Shown in pieces: positions 1 through 5,681 of a stretch of 9,374 nt of DNA (positions are counted from its first letter, which is position 1; every line of letters begins with the position of its first letter). Source of the DNA: an uncultured Collinsella sp. Lineage in GTDB: Bacteria; Actinomycetota; Coriobacteriia; Coriobacteriales; Coriobacteriaceae. Position numbers and translations under genes: made by a program. The DNA lies in the NCBI GenBank assembly GCA_900544465.1, contig UQVT01000064.1, forward strand, positions 1-9,374, written 5' to 3'. The notes below the pieces were generated by a model. That model worked only from the letters and a program-made list of their open reading frames with translations. It did no database searches and was not told the origin of the DNA.

Positions 1-152
1 TCGCGATCCCCGGCCTTGACGACGAGTTCCGCGTCATCGTGTCTCCGTGGATTCTCTCCTCGCTGATCACCGATCGCCTTGCCGCTTACTACGAGACGGT
101 CACCAAGCACAACCTCAACTACCGTCGTTACTATCACCAGTTCGACTACTAA
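1..152 (+). CDS. SIS-domain sugar-phosphate deglycase/isomerase, FrlB-like (C-terminal fragment)
   Basis: Only the last 49 codons and the TAA stop (150-152) are present, read from base 3; the gene begins upstream of the window. The end of the protein (GLDDEFRVIVSPWILSS, then LAAYYETVTKHNLNYRRYYH, ending QFDY) resembles, from memory, the C-terminus of E. coli FrlB, which has a hydrophobic APFLMFVPMEWLCYYLS stretch followed by HNPDERRYYGG and a terminal Tyr. FrlB-type enzymes are cytosolic SIS-fold proteins that split 6-phosphofructoselysine into glucose 6-phosphate and lysine; GfrE/GfrF and FraB are relatives acting on other Amadori conjugates. The downstream mannose-family PTS and FrlC-like epimerase support this family. 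The substrate cannot be fixed from 49 residues, and another SIS-type sugar isomerase is possible. Confidence 0.6.
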   Translation, partial: AIPGLDDEFRVIVSPWILSSLITDRLAAYYETVTKHNLNYRRYYHQFDY

Positions 153-180
153 TAGTTGACCACTCATTTAAGAAGCACCC

Positions 181-209
181 TGCCCGGGCGCATGCGTCCG
201 GGCATTTTT
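181..209 (+). terminator. Intrinsic terminator after the FrlB-like gene
   Basis: Bases 181-190 pair with 195-204 to give a 10-bp GC-rich stem (one G-U pair) closed by the tetraloop CATG. Five T follow directly (205-209). This is a textbook rho-independent terminator, 28 bases after the stop of the FrlB-like gene and 30 bases before the EIIA start. Because so little space remains for a promoter, it may act as a partial terminator that lowers PTS expression relative to the deglycase. Confidence 0.8.
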
Positions 210-223
210 ATGCCGAAATTCGC

Positions 224-233
224 AAGGAAGGGG
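224..233 (+). promoter_or_regulatory. Ribosome binding site fixing the EIIA start
   Basis: The purine run AAGGAAGGGG lies 6 bases before ATG 240. It supports starting EIIA at 240 rather than at an upstream in-frame start near 156, which would translate through the terminator hairpin and add about 28 residues with no counterpart in the family. Confidence 0.7.
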
Positions 234-239
234 AATCGA

Positions 240-656
240 ATGAGGCAGTTTATCGTGGCGTCCCATGCTCATTTTGCGTCTGGAATCGTCGAGAGCATCG
301 GCCTGCTTTCCGGCGAGCGCGAAAACGTCCATGCGCTCTCTATGTATGTCGACGGAAACGAGGACCTGACCAAGGAGGCCGCAGCGATTCTGGACGGCTT
401 TGCCGCGGACGATGAGGTCGTCGTGTGCACCGACCTCTTTGGCGGCAGCGTCAACAACGAGTTCACCAAGATCGTCCAGACGCGTCCTAACACGCACCTC
501 GTGACCAACATGAACCTGCCGCTCCTTATTCAGCTGCTGTTCGTGCCCGAATCCACCCCGATCGATGAGGCCATTCGCCAGATCGTCGAGGCGGACGACA
601 CCAAGGTCAAGTACGTCAACGACCTGCTGGGGCAGGCCGAACTCGATGAGTTTTAA
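240..656 (+). CDS. PTS mannose/fructose/sorbose-family EIIA component
   Basis: This 138-residue cytosolic protein is a complete EIIA of the mannose family (usual length about 140). It takes phosphate from HPr and passes it to EIIB. The N-terminus MRQFIVASHAHFASG matches the beta-strand and active-site segment of ManX-type EIIA, with His9 as the probable phosphorylated residue. DLFGGSVNN (65-73) matches the conserved DLxGGSxxN segment. The start at 240 is chosen for its strong ribosome binding site and for family length. It is the first gene of an EIIA-EIIB-EIIC-EIID block, with 17 bases to EIIB. EIIA here is a stand-alone protein, not fused to EIIB as in E. coli ManX. Substrate specificity is set by the membrane subunits; the neighbours suggest an Amadori compound. 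Confidence 0.93.
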   Translation: MRQFIVASHAHFASGIVESIGLLSGERENVHALSMYVDGNEDLTKEAAAILDGFAADDEVVVCTDLFGGSVNNEFTKIVQTRPNTHLVTNMNLPLLIQLLFVPESTPIDEAIRQIVEADDTKVKYVNDLLGQAELDEF

Positions 657-673
657 CCACTAGGGAGCACATC

Positions 674-1144
674 ATGATTCAGATGATTCGCGTGGACTAT
701 CGACTGCTTCACGGCCAGGTTGCCGTTAGCTGGACCTCGGCTCTGGGTGCCGACTGCATCTTGTTGGTGAGCGACACGGTCCTCAATGACAAGCTTCGTC
801 TGCAGGCCCTGTCCCTTGCAAAGCCGGAGGGCTGCAAGGTCGTTGTCAAAAACACCGAGGATGCCGTCAAGGCGCTCCAGAGCGGAGTGACCGACAAGTA
901 CAAGCTCTTCGTGGTTTGCGAGACGATCCAGCAGGCCGGTGCCGTCGCCAAGGCGATGGGAGTCAAGAAGATCAACCTCGGCAACGTTGCCTTTAGCGAG
1001 AATGCCCGCCAGGTCTCGACGAGCGTGTTCCTTACGCCCGAAAACGAGGCATACGTCAAAGAGCTGCTCGGCGAGGGCTATGAACTGTTCATTCAGATGA
1101 TTCCGGCAGATGCGAAGACTGACGCCGCGAAGGTTATCGGTTAG
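674..1144 (+). CDS. PTS mannose/fructose/sorbose-family EIIB component
   Basis: This 156-residue cytosolic phosphocarrier receives phosphate from EIIA and transfers it to the incoming sugar at the EIIC/EIID complex. The N-terminal IRVDYRLLHGQV is the family active-site signature, with His13 as the probable phosphorylated residue. INLGNVAFSENARQ (100-113) matches the conserved INxG segment of EIIB-Man/Sor proteins. The length is typical for a single-domain EIIB. AGGGAG (662-667) lies 6 bases before the ATG. The gene ends 8 bases before EIIC, consistent with tight operon packing. Assignment to the mannose family is firm; the sugar is inferred only from context. Confidence 0.93.
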   Translation: MIQMIRVDYRLLHGQVAVSWTSALGADCILLVSDTVLNDKLRLQALSLAKPEGCKVVVKNTEDAVKALQSGVTDKYKLFVVCETIQQAGAVAKAMGVKKINLGNVAFSENARQVSTSVFLTPENEAYVKELLGEGYELFIQMIPADAKTDAAKVIG

Positions 1145-1152
1145 GGGCTGTC

Positions 1153-1944
1153 ATGGTTATCAAGACAATCCTGATTTTCCTGATTGCCCTTTTGGGCTAT
1201 TCCGAGTGGCTGACGGGCACGAGCTACCTCCAGCGCCCGATCGTGCTCGGACCTCTGGTTGGCCTTGTCATGGGCGACATGGTGACCGGTACGATCATGG
1301 GCGCCACGATGGAGCTTGCCATGGTCGGCGCCATCTCGGTCGGCGCCTATAACCCGCCCGATACGATTTCCGGCACTATCCTGGGCGTATCTCTTGCCAT
1401 GCAGGCCGGCGCGGACGCTTCGGCGGCCCTGACCCTGGGCATTCCCATCGCAACGATCGTCCTGGCGCTCGATACTGCCCTGGGCCAGCCGGTGATGCTG
1501 CTGCTGGTGCACCGTATCGACAAAAACGTCGAGGACGGAGACACCAAGGCCATCACGCGCAACATGCTCATCGCCGGCTACGCGCAGAGCTGGTGCGGCC
1601 TGCTGATTATTCCCCTGGCATTCTTCTTTGGCGCCGATGCTGTTGCCAGCCTGCTCAACATCATCCCCGATTTCGTTCAGACCGGTATGGATGTCGCCGC
1701 CGCCTTCTTGCCCGCACTCGGTTTTGCAATGCTGGCTCAGATGATTATGAACAAGACGGTGGCGCCGTTCTTCTTCGCTGGCTTCTTCCTCGTCGCCTAC
1801 TTTGGCATTAGCACGACGGGCGTGGCGATCTTTGCCGCGATCATCGTCGTCGCGATGACGGTTTTGGGTGACAAGAAAAAGGCGGAGCAGCCCGCAGTGG
1901 CAACCGATGATCCTGCGATTGGGAGTGGGTTCGATGAGTTTTAA
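1153..1944 (+). CDS. PTS mannose/fructose/sorbose-family EIIC permease
   Basis: This 263-residue integral membrane protein forms the sugar-translocating channel together with EIID. It is hydrophobic over most of its length (membrane segments at about 4-20, 30-65, 90-120, 138-162, 180-200 and 205-238), with a polar C-terminal tail (240-263). GAYNPPDTISGTILG (64-78) matches the conserved GAxxPPD motif of the EII-Sor (EIIC) family. AGGGG at 1143-1147, overlapping the EIIB stop, provides the ribosome binding site. The last 11 bases overlap the start of EIID, indicating translational coupling between the two membrane subunits. Its C-terminal DEF-stop sequence repeats a 14-base string found at the end of EIIA. 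Transport specificity resides here but cannot be read directly. Confidence 0.93.
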   Translation: MVIKTILIFLIALLGYSEWLTGTSYLQRPIVLGPLVGLVMGDMVTGTIMGATMELAMVGAISVGAYNPPDTISGTILGVSLAMQAGADASAALTLGIPIATIVLALDTALGQPVMLLLVHRIDKNVEDGDTKAITRNMLIAGYAQSWCGLLIIPLAFFFGADAVASLLNIIPDFVQTGMDVAAAFLPALGFAMLAQMIMNKTVAPFFFAGFFLVAYFGISTTGVAIFAAIIVVAMTVLGDKKKAEQPAVATDDPAIGSGFDEF

Positions 1945-2770
1945 GTTTGAGTCTTCTTACGACGGGCTGATTTCCCGCGCAGACCTTAAGAAGCTGTTCT
2001 GGCGCTCGATTCCCTATGAGCATTCCTGGAACTACGAGCGTATGGGCCATATCGGCTTTATGTGGGCCCTTATGCCGATCCTTCGCAAGCTGTATCCGCA
2101 GGATGCGGACTTTAAGGCCGCCCTCAAGCGCCATATGGAGCTCTATAACGTCACGCCGTACATCTCGACGCTCCCCATGTCCATCGCCGCTGCAATGGAG
2201 GAGGTCAACGCTACTGACGATAGCTTTGACACGAGCGCGATCTCTAATGTCAAGCTTGCTTTGATGGGGCCGCTGTCCGGCGTGGGCGATGCCTTCTACT
2301 GGGGCACGCTGCGAATTTTGGCAACGGGTGTCGGCACGTCGCTGGCGCTACAGGGCTCTATTCTTGGCCCGATTTTGTTCCTGCTCGTGTTCAATGTCCC
2401 TCACTACATCATCCGTTACCTGCTGACGTTTGTGGGGTATCGCTTTGGCTCGGACATGATCAGCAAGGTCCAGGAATCGGGCATTATGGACACGATCGTC
2501 AAGATGGCCTCTATCATGGGCGCCATGGTGATCGGCGCTATGACCATGGAGATGGTCACCGTGGACATTCCGCTCATGGTCGGTGCGGGCGATGGTGCTC
2601 AGACGCTGGCCGAGCTGCTCAACGGAATCTTCCCGGGCTTTGTCACGATGGGGCTGTTTGGAATCGTCTATCTCATGCTCAAAAAGAAGATGAATCCGCT
2701 GGTCATCATGCTCGTGATCCTGCTCGTGAGTATCGCTGGCGCGTTCTTTGGAGTGCTTGGTGTCCAGTAG
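1934..2770 (+). CDS. PTS mannose/fructose/sorbose-family EIID permease
   Basis: Read from ATG 1934, this is a 278-residue EIID, the usual length. An upstream in-frame start would lie far inside EIIC, whereas 1934 sits behind the purine run GGGAGTGGG (1921-1929). The N-terminal half carries the family segment NYERMGHIGFMWALMPIL (33-50). The signature MGPLSGVGDAFYWG (111-124) matches the MGPLxGxGDxxxWG motif of EIID proteins. Hydrophobic segments follow at about 126-165, 190-217, 233-249 and 254-276. With EIIC it forms the membrane part of the transporter; this family is unique to mannose-type systems. The gene overlaps EIIC by 11 bases and is followed by a terminator-like hairpin before the epimerase gene. 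Confidence 0.93.
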   Translation: MSFKFESSYDGLISRADLKKLFWRSIPYEHSWNYERMGHIGFMWALMPILRKLYPQDADFKAALKRHMELYNVTPYISTLPMSIAAAMEEVNATDDSFDTSAISNVKLALMGPLSGVGDAFYWGTLRILATGVGTSLALQGSILGPILFLLVFNVPHYIIRYLLTFVGYRFGSDMISKVQESGIMDTIVKMASIMGAMVIGAMTMEMVTVDIPLMVGAGDGAQTLAELLNGIFPGFVTMGLFGIVYLMLKKKMNPLVIMLVILLVSIAGAFFGVLGVQ

Positions 2771-2802
2771 AGTATCCGTCATAATGAGAACAATGTAAGA
2801 GG

Positions 2803-2836
2803 GGGCGTCGCGCACACTGTGCTGCGGCGCCCTTTT
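2803..2836 (+). terminator. Terminator-like hairpin between EIID and the epimerase gene
   Basis: Bases 2803-2815 pair with 2819-2832 (13 pairs including one G-U, with one bulged base) around the loop ACT. Four T follow (2833-2836). The stem is very GC-rich; the T run is short, so termination may be incomplete. The start of the next gene is only 17 bases beyond, which leaves no room for a separate promoter after the hairpin. Confidence 0.65.
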
Positions 2837-2840
2837 GCCG

Positions 2841-2848
2841 AAAGGTGG
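2841..2848 (+). promoter_or_regulatory. Ribosome binding site deciding the epimerase start
   Basis: AAAGGTGG differs by one base from the consensus AAAGGAGG and lies 5 bases before ATG 2854. A GTG at 2845 in the same frame lies inside this element and has no ribosome binding site of its own at normal spacing, so ATG 2854 is preferred. Confidence 0.65.
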
Positions 2849-2853
2849 ACAAG

Positions 2854-3690
2854 ATGGAGTATCCGCAGCTTGCCGTTATGAATATCAGCCATCGCTACTT
2901 TGATCTTGAGGAGTTCTTTTCTTCGGCGTCGGCTTCGGGCTACACGTGTTGCGAGCTTTGGACCGGGGCGATGCATCTGTATGTCGATTGCCATGGATAC
3001 GATTCGCTCGAGCGGGTACGGGAGCTGTCGCAGCGGTATGGGGTTCGGATTGTGGGACTTTGTCCCGAACAGAACAACCCCAAGCCGTGGAATATCGCGG
3101 CGCGCGGGAATGAGGCGCGTGCCCGCACGCTCGCGTACTTTAAGAACGTTGTAGATATCGCGGCGGAACTTGGAGCCGAGCAGGTCATGGTCTCGAGCGG
3201 CTGGGCATTTTTGAACGAGCCGATCGAGGACGCGTGGGGTCGCAGCGCCTCGATGCTGCGTGCGATTGCCGAGCATGCGGGAGAGTGCGGTGTGCGACTG
3301 GTGCTCGAGGCCCTACAGCCGGTTGAGTCGATGATCGTGAACTCGGCGGCCGATACGAAGCGCATGATCGAGGCAGTTGATCATCCGGCACTTAAGGCGT
3401 GTCTGGATTTGGGCGCTATGGCGGTGGCAGGGGATACCATCGACGATTATTTCGATCTGCTTGGCGATGATGTCGCCCACGTGCATTTTGTCGATGTTGC
3501 GGCAGATGGCACGACGCATCTTGCCTGGGGTGACGGCGACCGCGATATGCGCGCCGACCTGGATAGGCTGGTGGCGCGCGGCTATCGCGGAGTTGTTTCG
3601 GCCGAGACCTATGACTGGCGCTATTTTGCCGACCCCGCAGCTGCCGATGCGCAGGTAATGGCAGAGTATCGTCGTGCGATTGGCGTCTAG
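2854..3690 (+). CDS. TIM-barrel sugar epimerase/isomerase, FrlC-like
   Basis: This 278-residue cytosolic protein belongs to the xylose-isomerase-like (AP-endonuclease-2 fold) sugar epimerase family. It resembles, from memory, E. coli FrlC (fructoselysine 3-epimerase, 276 residues): both share a CPEQN/TPETN segment, the stretch WGRSASMLRAIAEHA then VLEALQPVES, and FDLLGDDVAHVHFVD followed by a THxxxGDGD loop. The expected metal ligands are visible as Glu152 (VLEALQP), Asp185 (ACLDLGA), His211 (HVHFVD) and Glu251 (SAETYDW), spaced as in D-tagatose/psicose 3-epimerases. It would interconvert C3 epimers so that both enter the FrlB-like deglycase. It lies just after the PTS genes, behind a terminator-like hairpin. 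A related ketose or inosose epimerase activity cannot be excluded. Confidence 0.72.
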   Translation: MEYPQLAVMNISHRYFDLEEFFSSASASGYTCCELWTGAMHLYVDCHGYDSLERVRELSQRYGVRIVGLCPEQNNPKPWNIAARGNEARARTLAYFKNVVDIAAELGAEQVMVSSGWAFLNEPIEDAWGRSASMLRAIAEHAGECGVRLVLEALQPVESMIVNSAADTKRMIEAVDHPALKACLDLGAMAVAGDTIDDYFDLLGDDVAHVHFVDVAADGTTHLAWGDGDRDMRADLDRLVARGYRGVVSAETYDWRYFADPAAADAQVMAEYRRAIGV

Positions 3691-3799
3691 GTGGGGTTGG
3701 GTTGCGACAATCCGCTCCTATGTTTCCAAATGAATACGGTGTGAGCCGAGGAGGACGATTCTCCCCGCAAACACTCTAGTATGCTAAAGTACCCAGAAA

Positions 3800-3819
3800 A
3801 CCGGCGGAGCTATGCCGGT
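3800..3819 (+). promoter_or_regulatory. Leader hairpin upstream of the HisZ-HisG gene
   Basis: ACCGGC (3800-3805) is the exact inverse complement of GCCGGT (3814-3819), with an 8-base loop. It lies in the 170-base gap 3691-3860 between the epimerase gene and the his genes. TATGCT at 3780-3785 could be a promoter -10 box, but no convincing -35 box sits 16-18 bases upstream. No T-box sequence and no histidine-rich leader peptide was found, so any role in regulating the operon is a guess. Confidence 0.3.
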
Positions 3820-3860
3820 CTTCTGTTCCATACGAAACACAGCATGAGGAGGCTCACCAG

Positions 3861-5576
3861 ATGACGGCCACACCGTGGGGATTCCGGGACATATTGCCCG
3901 AGGAGGCTCAGGCGCGCGAGGAGATTGCGCTGACGGTGAAGGGCTGCTTTAGGGAGCATCATTATCTGCCGGTTGAGACGCCGCTGCTCGAGGACAAGGG
4001 CTCGCTCGAGGAGGGCGGCCGTATCGCGGACACGCCGTTTAAGCTTTTTGACGATGACGGCCGCTTGTTGGTGGTTCGTCCCGACAATACGTTGCCGATC
4101 GTGCGTTTGGTCTCGACCCGCATGCGCGCGGCCGACTTGCCGCTGCGCCTGCGCTATGAGGCGCCGGTGGTTCGCGAATGCCAGCGCAATGCCGGCGGTT
4201 CGCGTCAATTTACCCAGCTGGGTTTTGAGCTCATCGGCGCGGGCGATACCGCGGGCGATGTCGAGATCGTCTCGCTGGTGGCCGAGGCCGTTCGCAAGTT
4301 GGCGCTGCCCGATGCGCGCATTATCGCAGGTAGCGTGCGCCCGTTTAAGGAGCTGCTCGCGGCGTGCGAGGATCGCGAGCTGGCTGCCGAGGCTCTGCGC
4401 TGCGTGCACGCCAACGACTTTGTGGGCCTCGATGCCCGCGTGGCGGCAAGCGCCGAGACCGATGCCGTTAAGGCCGCCGTCAGCGAACTGCCGCGCCTGC
4501 ATGGTGGGGCCGAAGTGCTCGATCGCGTGGATGCGCTGCTGGCGGCTGCCGGTATTGTCGCGCCGCTCACGCGTGAGCTGCGCGCGCTGGTCGAGGGCCT
4601 GGCGCCCGAGGACGCTCAGGTGCTGTCCTTCGACTTTTCCATTATGAATTCTTTCGATTACTACACGGGCCTGGTCTTTAAGGCCTATGCCGGTGGCCTG
4701 CCCGATCCGGTGGGCTCGGGCGGTCGCTACGACTCTATCTTTACCGGCGCGTTCGGCGACGGCATCGAGGTGCCGGCGGCGGGCTTCGCCTTTTCGCTCG
4801 AGCGTCTGGAGGCCGCGTGCACCTCTGCCGAGGACGCCGCCTCCGATGGTGACCACGCCGTGGGCCGCGGCGCCGAAGGCCCGCTACGCATCGCCGTGCC
4901 CAAGGGCTCGCTTAAGGCCGACACGCTCGACGTGCTCGAGGCCGCGGGCCTGGACGTCTCTGAGCTGCGCGACCCCGGCCGTCACCTGATTGTGCGCGGT
5001 CGCGACACGCGTGCCGGCGAGGGCACGGTCGGCGATATCGAGTTTGTCATCGTGCGTCCCAGCGACGCGCCCGCTTTTGTGGGCTGTGGTGGTGCCGATT
5101 GCGGCATCTGTGGCTGGGACTCGCTCATCGAGGCAGACCTCAACTTGCTGCAGCTGGTCGATCTGGGCTACGGCCTGTGCACGTTTATCGAGGCAGAGCC
5201 CGCGTGGCGCGCCGGCCAGGCCGAGCGCAACTATGCCCGCCGCGGGTCGCTTCGCGTGGCCACCAAGTATCCGCGCATCGCGAGTGCCTGGTATGCCGAG
5301 CGCGGCGTGAACGCCGATATCGTCTCACTGCATGGCAACATCGAGCTGGGCCCCATCGTCGGCATGACCGATCGCATCGTGGATATTACCGCCACGGGCG
5401 CCACGCTGCGCGATAACGACCTGGTCATCACCGGCCGCATCATGGACTGCACGGCCCGCTTCTTTGTCAATCCGGGCGCCGCACGTCTGGATCCGCGCGT
5501 ACGCAATCTGGCAGATCGCTTGGCGGCAGCCGTGAAGGGCAAGCATTTTGAGCCCGTTGCGGGCTCGGCACAATAG
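3861..5576 (+). CDS. hisZ/hisG: HisZ-HisG fusion: ATP phosphoribosyltransferase with regulatory subunit in one chain
   Basis: The 571-residue protein has two parts. Residues 1-318 are HisZ, a catalytically retired class II histidyl-tRNA-synthetase-like domain: GFRDILPEEA (7-16), motif 2 region RYEAPVVRECQ to QFTQLGFELIG (98-126), FDYYTGLVF (265-273) and motif 3 region GSGGRYDSIF to GFAFSLERL (285-316). An Ala/Gly/Asp-rich linker (about 319-340) leads to short-form HisG (341-571): LRIAVPKGSL (342-351), ASKYP-like ATKYPRIA (467-474), ELGPIVGMTD (495-504) and the PRPP loop IVDITATGATLRDN (506-519). It lacks the C-terminal regulatory domain of long HisG, as expected when HisZ supplies regulation. 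It condenses ATP and PRPP, the first step of histidine synthesis. AGGAGG (3847-3852) lies 8 bases before the ATG. In most bacteria with this system HisZ and HisG are separate proteins. Confidence 0.93.
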   Translation: MTATPWGFRDILPEEAQAREEIALTVKGCFREHHYLPVETPLLEDKGSLEEGGRIADTPFKLFDDDGRLLVVRPDNTLPIVRLVSTRMRAADLPLRLRYEAPVVRECQRNAGGSRQFTQLGFELIGAGDTAGDVEIVSLVAEAVRKLALPDARIIAGSVRPFKELLAACEDRELAAEALRCVHANDFVGLDARVAASAETDAVKAAVSELPRLHGGAEVLDRVDALLAAAGIVAPLTRELRALVEGLAPEDAQVLSFDFSIMNSFDYYTGLVFKAYAGGLPDPVGSGGRYDSIFTGAFGDGIEVPAAGFAFSLERLEAACTSAEDAASDGDHAVGRGAEGPLRIAVPKGSLKADTLDVLEAAGLDVSELRDPGRHLIVRGRDTRAGEGTVGDIEFVIVRPSDAPAFVGCGGADCGICGWDSLIEADLNLLQLVDLGYGLCTFIEAEPAWRAGQAERNYARRGSLRVATKYPRIASAWYAERGVNADIVSLHGNIELGPIVGMTDRIVDITATGATLRDNDLVITGRIMDCTARFFVNPGAARLDPRVRNLADRLAAAVKGKHFEPVAGSAQ

Positions 5577-5590
5577 CGCGAGCACTCACG

Positions 5591-5648
5591 GGCGCCCCAA
5601 CGTCCGGGCTGCGGGCCGACTGGCGCCGCCGTCCGGCCTCTCGTTTTT
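5591..5648 (+). terminator. Possible attenuator/terminator between hisZ-hisG and hisD
   Basis: The 105-base gap between these genes is rich in inverted repeats. GGCCGAC (5614-5620) pairs with GTCCGGCC (5631-5638) with one bulged base, and a T run follows at 5644-5648 after five unpaired bases. A competing pairing joins GGCGCC 5591-5596 to GGCGCC 5622-5627, which would break the first stem. The two cannot form together, which is the layout of an attenuator, but short GC-rich repeats also arise by chance here. Confidence 0.35.
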
Positions 5649-5681
5649 CGAACACAACCTCGACCGATAGGGGATACCGAA

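Noticed and set aside
3720..3779. A 19-residue ORF upstream of the his genes as a possible attenuator leader peptide
   Set aside because: It contains no histidine codons and has no ribosome binding site before its ATG, so it does not fit a his leader peptide.
3691..3860. Possible T-box riboswitch in the his leader
   Set aside because: No T-box core sequence (AGGGTGGNACCGCG-like) and no terminator/antiterminator pair is visible in the 170 bases.
3810..4856. A 348-codon minus-strand frame opposite hisZ-hisG
   Set aside because: The + strand encodes clear HisZ motifs. The antisense frame shows no family features or convincing ribosome binding site.
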